Below, piece after piece: positions 12,914 to 25,440 of a stretch of DNA of 64,000 bases (position 1 is the stretch's first letter; every line of letters starts with the position of its first letter). The stretch is from Ornithodoros turicata. Lineage: Eukaryota; Arthropoda; Arachnida; Ixodida; Argasidae. Location: positions 5,969,947 to 6,033,946 of the forward strand of contig NC_088209.1 in NCBI RefSeq assembly GCF_037126465.1, in the 5' to 3' direction. The position numbers and the translations under genes were made by a program. The notes under the pieces were generated by a model that was given only the letters and a program-made list of their open reading frames with translations, ran no database searches and had not been told where the DNA came from.

Positions 12914-13150
12914 CAACTCCCGTCAACCTTAATAATAACACTGGAAAAAATATGGTCTCGTTCCCAAGCGCAATTACAGCAACCCTTGGAGCCACGAGGA
13001 AATCTTAATCGAATTAAATTATTCTGTTAGTTTAACGCAAGTATTTTGTTCACTCAACTTTCCCCCAGTGCCTTAAGGGTGGCTGTTATCGCGCACGGAA
13101 ATGAGACCGAATTTTTTCAAGAGTTGTTATTAAGGTTGACGGGAGCTGTA
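12914..13150. repeat. inner inverted repeat II
   Basis: Arms of about 68 bp (12914-12981 and 13083-13150) share CTCCCGTCAACCTTAATAA and GGTCTCGTT-type words in opposite orientation. It abuts inner repeat I directly. Probably a second MITE in the palindrome loop. Confidence 0.8.
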
Positions 13151-14757
13151 CAAAGTTGCAAGAAAAGGATTTTGTGTTACTGTATCGCCCACTACAACTT
13201 TATCATTGACATTTTATCTCTAATCCTTATAATTAAAAAAAACTGACTAATGAATGTCACTAATTAACTAATTACAAAATAAAAATGGTTTGAGTATCCT
13301 CACACCGCTGGTAACACTATGCAGTTAGTCTTTTTGGTGTGCGATGAACCATTCTATTTTTAAACTTTGGCTCATTTCTCTGAAGCACCATTTACGGTAT
13401 ACGTATCCGTCATCCGTAAATAAGCATGCCATGTGCCCCCCCCCCCCCCCCCCCTTCATAAATGTTCTCACTTGTTCTGTTTCAATTGAAACATGCTAGG
13501 CACCTTTGAGAGGTGACCTACTACGACGAACCGGAAGGAGGCAGAAGATCAGACGATTGAGCGCGCACACCGGCATTCGATTGAAACATTGCTGCGTCGG
13601 CTGTGATCAAGACCAGATGCCAATTTTTATTCCAGATATTGTGCAAAGATTGTCCTAAAAAGTATAAAAACAGGTGGCATAGTTTTAGTGGCGCCCTCAC
13701 GCTACGAGCGTCCAAAGTACGCTAATTTTGAGGCACGTGTATACGAAAATTGACAAAACAATCACATCTCCGTGCGCACAAGGCGAAGGAAATTGATAGC
13801 TCTGTAAAGGGCTTTGAATGGCGAAGACATCAGTGTGTCTCACATTTCTGCAATGAATCGGTGATGTAGGAGGAACACTAAAAGAACAGATGCTTTCGCG
13901 ATGTGTAGTGAGTTTTACAATTGTTGAAAAAAATACCTCCTGGTGCTGTAGCAAGACCAAGTAGCCAAGTGGTTACCCACCAGGTGTATGTTACATAGTA
14001 AAGCTTGTGGTATCCTGCAATGCGCCGTTGGCTACAGGGAAATCTGCGAAATCGCCTGCCGCGGTGTTCAACAATAATTTCTCTGTCTCTCTCTCGCGAA
14101 CGGCTTTGTCCCCAAAGGTGTAACGGTGTTTTTCCTTTTTTTTTTGTTTTCCTCATTGACCAAAGCCTATTGAATAAATTTTTTTCAATTGAATTAGATA
14201 CTCTAAGGTTACTTGCTTGTTTGAAATTTGATGAAACTAGCCTCAAGAAAGTGTTCTTTGGAAATAAGAAAACGAAAGTTTTTCCAAATGTTGGAGGTAG
14301 GATGCTGCTCATAATGTAGACATCCTTTAGATGTGTAAACCCTTATTTGTCCAAATGCAGTGCATCTTGTTTGGCATCTCAATTAAAAAAAAAAGAATTA
14401 TGACCAACAGTACCCCATATTTCATCCATCATGAACGCTTTTGAGGCTGCAGGTAATACCCGTGAGTATTAAAAAACAATAATTACAAATGCTTCAGAAT
14501 ACTTGGCTCTCTCGAAGGCTTCGATTTTGAGTACCGCATAAGCTTATTCAGTTCTGCAACTCAGAAAGTATGGAAATTTTCCGAGCTTGTCTGGAGATTT
14601 TGAGAAGAATGCGAAGATAGCAACCCGTAGGCAGATAAATACACGGCACCGCTCAGTGAGGTCTCTGTTACTTGAGAATGTGTCATCCACATGGCTCAGT
14701 GCACATGCAGGGTCCATTGTAACTGATGCAAACACTTTTCTCGTTGCCACGAACAGG

Positions 14758-15002
14758 TCATGCAGCTACGAATAATAAACAAGCGCCTCAATTCAGCCTT
14801 AGCCCTGTCCAAGCTGCAACAAGATGGCTCCCCTTCGTCACCCACTTCCCCCAGTGCTTACTCTCCTCCATTGGCGTTCACCCACGGCATGATGAGCCGC
14901 AGCGGAAGTCTGCCCGAAGACAACCTCTCTGAGCACATCCTGCAACTGGGCTTTGAGTACTCTGCTCCGAACAAGGCCAAGGTTTCCAATGGGGAGGCTT
15001 GA
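14758..15002 (+). CDS. putative terminal coding exon of an unrecognised gene
   Basis: A pyrimidine-rich stretch and CAG (14735-14757), with a branch-point-like CTGAT upstream, precede an open frame of about 81 codons beginning VMQLRIINKRLNSALALSK. It continues with a Ser/Pro-rich linker (SPSSPTSPSAYSPP), then MMSRSGSLPEDNLSEHILQLGFEY, and ends at TGA in 15000-15002. The helix-like start followed by a low-complexity linker and a short acidic tail looks like the C-terminus of a real protein rather than a shadow frame, and base composition rises in GC only here. Upstream exons are not identifiable in this window, which may consist of intron. I do not recognise the family. An alternative is a chance frame, but the acceptor, the composition and the long UTR with a poly(A) signal downstream favour an exon. 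Confidence 0.55.
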
Positions 15003-17215
15003 TACGGAAAGCGAGATGGAAAATGTCTGTGATGTGGACTCTCGATTCAGTTCTTCAGAGGGTGTCTCTGATTTGCGCGCGACTGGCACAGTTTTGTGAA
15101 GAACGAGTGGAAATACTCCCTTTAGTGCTGAGCATTGTATATGTTGCGCAGTTTTATTCGCTGTTCTTACGCTATATAGCTGCTGAGGCTGGTACCTTAT
15201 TGAAAAAATTGCCGGAATTTAACGCGATTGTGCGCATCACTGAGTGCACTCACACTGTAATGCGTACATAAATATCAATTGCTCGATGCGTCACATGCAG
15301 CTTTCTTGTTCTGATTTTGATACAAGCAGGCCATGGTTTAGGAATATGGAGAGCTGTTTCTTACCGCCCTTAATTCTTCCAGTACACCAAACCATCAATC
15401 AACCGCACCCAATTTGATCAACCATTTTGCATGGCACACGACATACACAGTCGAAAGAAGCGCATGTTACTGTTTTTTTCCCTCCTGGTGCTCTTCGTTG
15501 AGGTGACAAACCTATTGCGATCAAGTGCGCACAATATTTTCAACATAATTAGGGCGAAATTGTAATCTTTGCTTTCCTAGCCTTGTTTTTGCTGCTTTTG
15601 TTCCAAAGTTTTCAACATTTCAAAAGCACATCTACTCCAGAATGTTGGTGCGTTACATAGTGAGAGAATGTGGAAAACAGAAAACCACTGGAGAACAAGG
15701 AAAGGATGTGCTTCAGAATTGAGAGCTTACATTTGTATTGACCAGCAGGATATCCACCATTAATGTCTGTGCAAGTACATGGAACTGCTGTACAGAGGTC
15801 AAAGGAAGAGGTCATATTCCATTGTTTTGTCTGTGGCCGTCCTTGCGGTGTAGTGCAAGAACTTTTCTGCTGATTGAAGGAACAGAAAAAAATCTTTTGT
15901 AATCTAATAGAGGGTTAGTATAATCACCCTTGTGCAATCTCGTTTTGCTGCTAGTCCAAAAACAGAATGGTAGTGGGAGCGTGGAACGGAGATATACTAG
16001 AGGGGAAACGTTAGGCCATCCTTCGTACGCATGTAATGCATCATATGATATGTCACAACAAAGTTCACAGTTCCATGTGTGTTCACTGGGGGCAAATTTG
16101 CTTAATTACAGTTTGTGGATGGATCTGATGCATGCCTATTCTCATCATGCCTTTCTTAACTGTGCTTTTTTCCCATGTTCTACATAACTTTTGCTCCTCT
16201 GTATCTTTAAAAAGGCAGAATCCTTTAACTTAGTAAATGGCATTCAGTAAATCAGTGTTAATTCTACTTTGGAGCAGAGAAATATTTTCGTCTTATGAGC
16301 ATTCCGTTTTAAGTCTTGGATTACAGTAGAGGATATGTTCATGTACAAATATTACTCACTGCGTGTTTTGTTCAATATGTTGTTTGTACAAAGTTTAATA
16401 ACGTGTTTCTTTTTGTAAAATTTCATAGCTGTGAACATAACATGCAATATTCTTGGTTTTTGTCTTGCCTTGTGATACTACGTTATAGTATTCGTCTATC
16501 CTGATATTTTGATTAACTATATTGCGTGGCTGTAGAAGAAAAAAATGAGTCGACGTTTTCAACAATTTTGTATTTCTACTTAACTTTTATTGTTGCAATA
16601 TTTTAAGAGAAGGCTGCCGCTCCATATTATTGGTGCAGTACTCGTTGTACCTAATTTTTACTGCGCTTATTTTTATAGATACCCTTCTGCATATGCGATT
16701 TATTTGCAATACTTATATTTTGATGCTTTATATTAAGGTATGATTATCGGTTGTGTACAGAAATTAACATTTATTTATTATGGCTACAAATGCTGCAGTT
16801 GCAACACATACCATGGTTATCAAAGTTGAGCTCCGAAGTTGTATAGTCTAGATTGGGAGAGTAGTTTTCAAGACCCTTTTGCTAAAGTGTGTGCAAGTGC
16901 GGTCGACTTTAGCTAGGATGTGTGTTGTTTATACGAGTGAAGCAGTTAGCACCATTATTAGGAAAAAGAAAACCACCCTCGCTGCACACTTGAGTAGAAT
17001 GACATTGCACAATACACTCGGTGATGTTGAATTGAAGACATAGCTCCTTGTAGAGAGTGGACCCGTTGTTTGTTGGTAGTTAGCAGCAGCACCTAGCAGT
17101 CCCTGTTATGTCTACTTCCCGTGTTGTGCATATAGAGTAATTGGTGTACAGTATGCTCTGTCCGGAATGAACCTTGTTCAGTTTTGCAAAATAATAAAGT
17201 GAATTTTTGCTGAAT
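15003..17215 (+). other. probable 3' untranslated region
   Basis: AT-rich sequence directly follows the stop codon of the putative terminal exon and runs to an AATAAA near 17193. It holds no transposon ends that I can see and no convincing frames. The length (about 2.2 kb) is plausible for an arthropod 3' UTR. The assignment depends entirely on the exon call. Confidence 0.45.
17193..17198 (+). promoter_or_regulatory. polyadenylation signal AATAAA
   Basis: AATAAA is followed by GTGAATTTTTGCTG and a T/G-rich stretch (TGCTTTTGTTTGGATG), as expected for a cleavage site and downstream element about 15-35 bases on. Confidence 0.5.
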
Positions 17216-18452
17216 TGCTTTTGTTTGGATGCGAACTAACACATCAAACTCAAAGAGAGAACCTGCATTCTGTCTTTATTTGAAAACTGCTTTTGAAAGT
17301 GCTTTTCAACGTACTCCAGAATACCTCTGCGATCAAGTGCACATTTGTTTACTCGACGTTACCTCAGGCTGCACAGCCCATGGTGGTACTCTAACCCAGT
17401 GCATATCTTCCCAGTCTTCAGCGGGGCCTTGAGGTTTCCACGAACAAGTGGGTGGTGTGTCCACATGGTCATGCTGGTGGTGGCACATCGTCTATACAAG
17501 ATATAGTAGAAATGAGCATTTTCAACATGTGCCAGCCTTTGAGATAATTCAGCCGCCCTCGGGGTCTTCTTCAGTAGTATGTCCGCCTGCAGATCCCAAG
17601 ATCCGCTCCTTGCACCACGCAGGTGGAGCCAGCGTCGTATGTCCCCTACCGGCGCTGTGCAAAATGTTGGGTAGTGAAGGGTGCGTATCCTCGCTTGCTT
17701 GACTATGCGATCTGACTGCGTTGCGGCTGTTCCTGTTCTACGTGGCCTTAGAAATAGCTAAAGTTGCTGATTGTTGGTATGACACTGTTTCTGGCCCATG
17801 AACTTCCTGGACAAAGTAGCGCTCTCAAAGGGTCAAGGACCTCATCACTGGACTAGTGCTGAAGATGTCCCGGTGCATTGTCGCTACGTGTGCTGGCTTG
17901 GAACTATGCCAAAATCGCCGACTTTCGCGAAATTCTATTTCCGCAGGCATGTAATCTCAGTAGTTGCCGGTTTGTTGAATCATGTTGTGGTTGAACGGTT
18001 ATGGTATTATGGTTACGGGGAGGAGGGGATAAGTAGAGTTAAAGCAGAGAGGGGGTGGGTCACAGCTACGTTGGTCATTAGCTTGGTTGGGTTTGCATAA
18101 ACTATTCACAAACCGCACAGGTGGTAATAAATTCTGATTAAAATTGTCATGGCTACAGGGCTGGCGTTTCGTTGGCGTGGTGGCTGTCTCGCATCAACGA
18201 AATCATGTCTGTGAGAGCTCCTTGCACAACTTTAATACGTAGTACACTCTGCAGAAACGTTCGACACGAAAATGAAATTTTGAAAATGCAGAACTGCACA
18301 GCAATCTTGAGACCTTCTTTTATTGAACAGTAGACGTAACGACCCCTTTAACTTAATATCACGTAAGATCTTTTTAGATTGTCGTTTAGAAAGCCCTGTA
18401 ATGAGAGGGGTGGATTTCTTCCGCGTATTTTGCTGCACACCCAATAGTGAGC
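17216..18452. other. intergenic stretch, no gene seen
   Basis: A moderately GC-rich patch at 17540-17700 holds a short open frame rich in Pro, Ser and Cys, but there is no domain and no neighbour to support it. Confidence 0.35.
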
Positions 18453-18605
18453 TTTAGTATAACGTACGCTGTCGCCTTTGCGCACGTAAGGGACAGCGTT
18501 GGTGGTTTTTCGCACACGCAATACATAAGCAGGGCTTTGCGCATTGCACAGAACCAAGACGCTATCTCTTACGTACGCAAAGGCAACAGCGTACGGTATG
18601 CTAGA
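18453..18605. mobile_element. MITE with GTACGCTGT inverted ends
   Basis: The left end TTTAGTATAACGTACGCTGT and right end ACAGCGTACGGTATGCTAGA are inverted repeats with few mismatches. The inverted match extends inward to about 18498 and 18561 (GCCTTTGCG..ACGTAAG on one side, CTTACGTACGCAAAGGC on the other). Total size is about 153 bp and it is non-coding. Confidence 0.7.
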
Positions 18606-18610
18606 ACCAC

Positions 18611-18646
18611 GACCATCTCTATAATAGTAGTATGATAGAGATGGTC
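18611..18646. repeat. perfect 12-bp stem hairpin
   Basis: GACCATCTCTAT and ATAGAGATGGTC flank a 12-base loop. It abuts the MITE at 18453-18605 and has no U-tract or gene context to suggest a terminator. Confidence 0.8.
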
Positions 18647-18730
18647 ATGGCTAAAACTCTCTACTATTTACTATGGACCCTTCCTATAGGGATGACCATG
18701 TAGCAGTGATTTCCCCAGAAATTCACTGCT

Positions 18731-18747
18731 GGGGGGGGGGGGGGGTG
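18731..18747. repeat. homopolymer G run
   Basis: An uninterrupted run of about 17 G follows CACTGCT. Similar runs occur at 19191-19204, 43412-43430 and 46047-46059, and C runs at 13437-13454 and 48246-48258. Such tracts are prone to slippage and to sequencing error. Confidence 0.85.
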
Positions 18748-19614
18748 CCGAGCTTTCAAGGGGGGTATGCTTGATGAAGGTTCCACTTAATGAATTTTTC
18801 TTAGAAATGGAAAGAATCGTGGCACAATGGCGGTGACATCTCTGCACAGCTTTCCCATTTTATTTGAACATGTTAGTAAGTTAGAACACAGTACATTACA
18901 GTACAATACATATTCATTATGAACGGCATTTCAACATTAAGATGCATAATCAAATCGCAAATGGTTCTTGAAGATCCACATTGAGTTTGCGTGCCCGTGC
19001 GAATTTTTGCTCGTATATGCGCGCAATATATGCATTGAGGAGCCACTTTCAAATGATTTTTGACATATGCATGGTACGATCATCTGCATGACTGTGGTCC
19101 TACAGCCCAAGTTTGACAGTACAGGATGTAATTCGCTGCGCCGGACTCTCTACCAGAGCCGAGCTGGGTGGGGTCACCTGAGAAATTTCAGGGGGGGGGG
19201 GGGGTGTTGCAAAAATACAGGGAGGGTAGGGAAATCCCTGCCGTGTAGCACCGCAATTCCACCTCACCCTTGAATTCCACAAAGAACGCATCAAGAGAGA
19301 ACATCAACCCATCCGTCAGAAACCAGCAAAAATAAAACCCTCCGCAAAAAAGAAAAAAAAGATATATAGAAAAAGAGAGAAAGAAAAGAAAAAACCGTAA
19401 AACCCGCAACCGTGAAAATGCCAAACCCACGGGAGAAATTGGGATTATTCGACTCTATTCCGGCGAGGTTTGCGTGGCTATAGAGTCATGCCTGACAAGC
19501 CTGTCGCACATGAGAGAACTGATGTTCTGAGGCTGGAACAACATAGAAAGGGCAAATACATACAAAGCCTCAAAAGCTGGCTAACCTTTTCAGTGACTTT
19601 AATCTTTCAAGGAC
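18748..19614. other. non-coding stretch with purine-rich tract
   Basis: No gene is supported. It contains a G run at 19191-19204 and an A/G-rich tract at 19325-19400. Confidence 0.4.
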
Positions 19615-19721
19615 TCTACTGCAAGGAGCGGATGGCGGGTCGGGGCAAGGCCGAGGTGTGTGGCAACTTGGTGGAAGTGTACAAGCTGCTCAGACACACC
19701 GTCTCCCGCGAGGGACGTTAA
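19615..19721 (+). other. unrecognised GC-rich open frame, possibly an exon relic
   Basis: After a pyrimidine-rich TTTAATCTTTCAAG (acceptor-like) a GC-rich frame reads LYCKERMAGRGKAEVCG and then LVEVYKLLRHTVSREGR before a TAA at 19719-19721. Its composition contrasts with its AT-rich surroundings. There is no recognisable domain, donor site or partner exon. It may be a piece of a decayed element or a host exon. Confidence 0.25.
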
Positions 19722-19971
19722 ATCTCGATCGTGCCTTTTTGGCACGTGTTTACATTCCAAGCAGAAGTAAGAGATTATTCTTCTCGGCAACGCATACACC
19801 AATCCGGACAGTAGACCTCTACGATCTCAGTTGTCTCGCGACGTAAACACCCAATTATTATTCGTAGACCTCTACGGAAGACGCATCACTATGACGTTGG
19901 TAGACACAGCGAAACAGAAACACCGCTATTTACAAAAGCCGTATTCCTTCACGAAGGTCAAGGGTCGCTTA

Positions 19972-21480
19972 AAAACAACAAGAACAACTTTATTACGGGA
20001 TGATGGCTGGGGAGTTTCATCGCGGGGGGCGATACTCTACCCCATTGCTGGAGGTGGAAGCGGGGAATGAAATAATGAGCCCCTTCACAATAAGGATCGA
20101 AGTCCTGTGGTGTCCAGAAAGGTGAAGAGAGCCTTGAGGGCAGAGTGTTGGTGTGCTGGATGCGGCCAGGGACCAAGCAATTTTGTGAGAGATGCGGAGA
20201 GTACGGCTCGGGAAGGTTGGTAGTGTTGGCATTGGAGACGAATGTGCTCTAGATCTTCAACAGCACCGCAGTGGCTGCTGTGGGGAGAGGCAACTTGTCT
20301 CAAGCGGTAACGCCACAGTGCTGTGAAAGCCACGTCGAGGCGCATTCGATGAACTAATGCGGCATCGTGACGAGAGATATGTGCAGGCATGCGGAAAGCG
20401 AGCGCTGAATCAACTCTGCCCAGCATGGCGAGGGGTAGAATATCAGCGGTCCGTTGGCGGGTAGCAGGAGCCACGAGGCGTCGAAGTACGGACTGACGAT
20501 CTCCTCTCAGCAGTACAATACGCATCTCTTTCCGAGACGAGAGAGCTGCTTCGGCGGCGCTGTCAGCCTGTTCATTGCCTTCGACACCGCAATGGGCTGG
20601 AACCCATTTGAGAACGAGCCTGTGCCCTGCTTCGTAGACAAGTTTGTAAGCCATTAACACATCCATAACCAACGGTGCGGAGGAGCCTCGTATGCAATAA
20701 TTTTCAATTGCTTGCAGCGCAGATGTTGAGTCAGTGAAGACCACCCAATTCCGTGGGGTGAAGTGAACGATGTGCTGCAAGTATGGCATAGAGTTCCGCA
20801 GCTGTGGATGAGGTGTGATCCAAAGGCGACGTCCTTCAACTACGCCCTCGGATGGGATGACGAATGCCGACGCGGACTTGCCATTTCGAGATGCGCCATG
20901 GGCGCAGGCGGCGGTAGAGGTAGAAAACTTCGTGGCTACGATAGCATAAAAATGGGCTCAAAGGACTTGAGGGGGAACCTGATATCTGCGGCCCTGGAGG
21001 TCAGGAAGACGTGCGAAGGTGGGTGGCGCAGGCAGAGACCAGGGAGCGTTCGGCGGTGTGACGTCCTTAGGTGCGAAGCCAGAGAGAGCCTGGCGTATCC
21101 TCTGCGCTACGCGATGGAAATCACTTTCAGGACGGTATCGAATTTTCCTGAGAGGGTGACGGGGAACGTGCGCACGCAAACGTAGGAAGTGTCGAGCCAT
21201 TTCCGGCTCACGGAAGACCTCCACCGGGAGTTCACCAGCTTCAGCTAGTGCTTGCCGTGTTTCAGCCATTCTTGGAACTCCAAGGCAGCGACGAAGGCTT
21301 CTGGCGAACAGGGTCCGAAGGGTATTTAACGATGTTGTAGAAGCCCTGTGCAAGACTGGAAGGCTGTAAAGCACAGTCGCCCTCACCAAAGCCGCGTGAA
21401 CGGCTAGAAGGGAGCGTTGATCACAGCCTAAGCCAGAATGGTCAAATGACCTGTAGTTCACCAAACTGACCGTTGACGAC
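19972..21480 (-). pseudogene. 5'-truncated non-LTR retrotransposon (RT C-terminus plus RNase H)
   Basis: On the minus strand, from about 21435, the frame shows the region downstream of a reverse transcriptase core (GLGCDQRSLLAVHAALVRA, then LRRCLGVPRMAETRQALAEAG). An RNase H domain follows with VVFTDSTSALQAIENY (catalytic Asp) and LKWVPAHCGVEGNEQAD (His and final Asp). A C-terminal CCHC-like segment (HCGAVEDLEHIRLQCQHY) ends the protein at 20085. A frameshift near 20775-20830 separates TSSTAAELYAILAA (the catalytic Glu) from the rest, and the first Asp motif is missing. The 3' end carries AATAAA and a TTGTTCTTGTTG tail at 19972-19998, so this is a typical 5'-truncated insertion of the I-type, RNase H-bearing superclade. 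Clade assignment within it is not possible by eye. Confidence 0.85.
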
Positions 21481-24400
21481 TGTCGAACGCTGCACTTACG
21501 TGCCATGGAATGCTGTACGAAATGCAGAAACAATAGCTTAAAGTAAGAGGCGTAATACGAAATTAGCACGGCACGCGTATCCTTGAGCATATATGTTCAC
21601 AGACATTTGAAATAACACGAACTATTTCCAACGCGGACGAGCCACTATGTGGTGTGGCACAGAAACGTGTTGTGTTACAACGCGCGCTGTCCGGAGTTCA
21701 GACTTGGAGAGCGTCATCGGCCAGTGGTTGACAACATCGGCCAACGGCCTGCTTAACTCAGAATAAATTTTAATTTCAGATTTACGTTTAGTTTTCACTT
21801 GCAATACTTTGCGATGCCATGTGTATTCTGGAATTTCACTAGAATTGAACGAGTTCCTCAAAGTAGTTTGCTCCACTGACATACGGCGTTCTTCTCAATG
21901 ATATTATAAATTAATTTGAGAATATGATGTACTATTGGTCGCCATTACACCCGTTGGCGTCTCACTTATTGTATTGGTGGCTCTGCAACGTGTTGGATCC
22001 CAATAAATCCCAATTCGAAATCCCATTCTCAATAATACATAATAGGCCAATTCCTCCATTTTAAAAGGTTGCAATGTGAGCTCTGTGAAACGTAACAGGA
22101 ATGTTCTGAGGGAATATTTAGCCAACGTTTCTGATGCAAGGTAGCGGTGTTGTTTCGTTATGCTGACAACGTAACGTTTCTAAAGCAACGTACCAGCAAT
22201 GTATCTTTTTTGTTGAACATGTAACGTTTCCAGCAGAACGTTGCAATAACGTCATTCTTTCGTTGGGAACGTTGCTCTCACGTCGGACAGATTCAGGCAA
22301 CGTTGCTGCAACTTTTTGTGCTACCTCGGCTGCAACATCACCTATAAACAAGCGCGTGCTGTATTTTGATCAATAATTGCATTGTGCCTATTTGTTCAAA
22401 GCCATATATTTTTACCGAAACACTTTTACACACCTGGTTGGGGACTTGTCTATTTTTCTTATCTATCTATCCTATCTATTCTCTATTTCCTATCTAAAAG
22501 TTCTCTCTCGACTCCATACTCGCATTGTAAGCAATTTCACTAGCATTATCTTCGCACCATTACATGCCAAACCACCACCAATGCCTAAAAACTTCCCACA
22601 GCTCATGCCATGCTATAATACGGCTGCAAACAGCATATCATGCACTAAACAAGCATATGAAGGCAGGGTAGTTGGTACAAATTCATGACGTGTAGACAAC
22701 AAAAAGACGCGGACAGAAGAACGACGACACGGACGACCGCATCATGCACTTCGATCTTTGAAATCACTCCTTATTCAGGTTTTTTTATACTTAGGCTTCT
22801 TGTTCGGAAAGAATTTCCGTAGTGATGCCGTTACAGTTATCACTTCACTCTGACACAGATCACTCAACTTTGACTATGAAATGATATAAGAGGCCTGTGT
22901 GATGCCACGAGAAAGATAATACTGTACAATTGTGTAAACTTATTTAGTGAATTTTTACCTCAGCAGCTCTTCACCACTTTGACATTTTTTAGTTTTCCAG
23001 TCATGCAATAGTTCTTAGACTATTCCCAGTTTCCCATGCCTTACTAGATTGCAGACACCTGAGATACAGACGATAATAAGTAACTAAACTGGACGCTTGA
23101 GGCATACATGTTTGTATCGTCCGTCTTTGAGGCCTGCTTTGACTAATTTTCTTTGCGCAGATGATAACGCTATGAAAAATTGTTGCACAGGCTGCATTTC
23201 TGCACTGTATGGTTATGCAGTCTGACTGTACACCTTTGTACTGAGAGATTGTGCAATTTCTTGAGAAACAACACAGTGGAATATCACGGCAAGGCACACC
23301 TAGAGCATGAAATCTCAGTGCCACAGCAAGCAGCAGCACTGGTCATGGTCTGGTCGCTTTCTGTATTGATCTATATCATAACTTAAGAGGAAGTCTGCAG
23401 TGGAAAAATGGACACAATGCAAATAAGCTCATACAAAGAAAAGGATGCAACTTGAAATCAGGTGCACCTTAGCCACAATGCACCTGACCGTAGTATGCCC
23501 ATATTCTGTTCATCCTCCCGTCACTTCTGCACAGCTAGGGGTGGAATGCAAGTCAAGGCAGAGGAGAAATGGTGTGAAATGAGACTACCAATGTACAGGA
23601 CATGTCGTACAGCAAAAACCGTGCATACTTAGATACACCTGAGCCGGTGCAAGGAGAACAAGTTGTAACATAATTGAAGGTACAGTGATGTACTACACAT
23701 TTGCATATTGGAAGGATATTGGTGCATCATATTGGTGATGACACCAGTGTAAAGCTGCAGTGTTGTCGAGTAATTTTTAACAGTCCTACTCACAAATGAT
23801 GCAGAACAACATGCATACATTTTTGTTTGAAAGAAAAGACTTGAGCTTCAGGAGACACAAAAGGGACACCTTATTTTGTTTTGCCCTATATTCACACTGA
23901 ACACATTAGCACAGCTATGCGGTCATACGGCAGCTGTCAATAACGTAAAAGCATGATAGCTACTGTTAACATGGATGCATGTTCTTCCACGTGCTCGTGT
24001 GCTCAGTGTGGATATAAACGGCTGCGCTGACTGGACAAATCTGTACACATGTTAACGCAACCTATCTTTCTATTAAGTAGCTGACAACTGTCATGTGGCC
24101 ATGTACAATTTGTCCATGCGTTCATGCTACAGTATGGCAGAACCGCATTTCCATTTTGATGTTGCATGTACCAGCTGACTCCTATTATAATTGTCAATAC
24201 CGTCTATTTCTCAGTCTCTAGCCTGCGTTTAGTTACATTAATCTGGAAGGTGGTATATGCAGTAACTGCAGTTGATCTAATTTTCAACTTTAAGCACGGT
24301 GCAATGGGAGCAAGGGAGCTTCAAAGTTTCTGTGCGCATTGCCCTTTATTCCTGCGCAATTCAACGCTATTGCACTACGACACCTGAGATATATTAGTGG

Positions 24401-25166
24401 AGTCAGCATGTGGAATGTAGCAAGGAGTGTTTTTCCTTGTGTGGCGGTGCTCACCTATGTTCTCATGTGACCTGGGCAACTAGTTGAGCAGGATATTGAG
24501 AGTGCACACTTCTATGAAAAAAGTAATCCTTGTGGAACTACGTAATAGCCTTTATTGTCTGGATATAAACAAAAGGCTCACGAATACAAAGGTGTTGTGA
24601 TGAATGAGTCCATAACACATAATTTTCGAGAAAGGACCTCCAGAATATCTGTGCTTATATAATGCACAAAAGCTGTCGGTGATTGGTCATGGTTATGTAC
24701 CTCCAATAGTTAACCTCGAAAAGTAATGATGGTTCCAAAAGCTTTGCAGCCTCCTTTAGCAAATTGCCGTGTAGTGTCTTTTGCAGAAGCAGCCCTACAA
24801 AAGTTAACGGTTACCATATGATAAATCAATACAGAAGTAAGCAACTGGCTCTTTGATTGTCTTCTTATGTAGCAGTGATAACACGATACCTAAAGAACTG
24901 TTCTTCATTGGTCTGTTCTGCTGTGGCATGCTGAAGTAAGTGAAGGACACATTTCAGTTTCTTCTATGCTTGCATGTGAATCCAGGTGAAATGTGTTCAG
25001 TGTAGTGCAACAAATTGCAATATTTCCATGCCTTGATAGTATCCACACAACAGCTGCAAGACACTAATGCACTTTTTGATCAGTCCTATTGTACTGTTAA
25101 ATATGCCTTGGTATCAGACACGCTGCGAAGAGAAATCGCCAGGAAGAGATACCGGCATGGTTGATA
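21481..25166. other. non-coding stretch, no gene seen
   Basis: AT-rich DNA. 22130-22330 repeats AACGTT and CAACGTTGC words in both orientations, suggesting a small inverted-repeat element. 22455-22500 is a TCTA microsatellite. 22690-22740 (GACGCGGACAGAAG, ACGACACGGACGAC) resembles the untranslated end of a retroelement. Nothing is firm enough to call separately, and no gene is visible. Confidence 0.35.
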
Positions 25167-25232
25167 AACATGCTAGATGGATAACGCCCCTCAATTTATC
25201 CATCGGGGCTCGCAACAACCATCTAGCATGTT
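25167..25232. repeat. perfect 14-bp inverted repeat
   Basis: AACATGCTAGATGG (25167-25180) and CCATCTAGCATGTT (25219-25232) are exact reverse complements around a 38-base loop. The loop itself has CCCC and GGGG that could extend pairing. No element or gene explains it. Confidence 0.8.
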
Positions 25233-25440
25233 ATTGCTCTTACTGTGCAATGACGGAGGCGCTTACAGTGTGCATCACAGGAGATGACACTCATAATAAG
25301 ATTGAAGATGCACGTTGACGTTCACGGCTAGTTCGGCCATCCGCACGCTCGCTCGGTCCCATGGATTGGTATATGGATTTTGTCCAGTGGCACATGTTGA
25401 TGTCACTCCCTTTGACCACACTTTGACAGAGTTTTTTACG

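Larger units (their letters stand above)
11555..14410. repeat. large imperfect palindrome / foldback structure, about 2.9 kb
   Basis: The left arm (about 11555-12646) and right arm (about 13152-14410) are reverse complements along most of their length. Anchor pairs include 11593-11610 with 14352-14369, 11700-11725 with 14238-14264, 12028-12040 with 13710-13722 (GCGTACTTTGGAC and its complement), and about 12430-12480 with 13335-13385. Many substitutions and small indels separate the arms, so the structure is old. The right arm has an extra block of about 220 bp (around 13985-14205) and a C-run near 13437-13454. Two smaller inverted repeats occupy the centre. I find no transposase. It could be a foldback element or two old copies of one element inserted head to head. 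Confidence 0.85.

Noticed and set aside
13878..14312. A 144-codon minus-strand frame in the palindrome
   Set aside because: It spans an arm and an insertion block. The matching segment of the other arm does not keep the frame beyond a short stretch, so coding is not supported.
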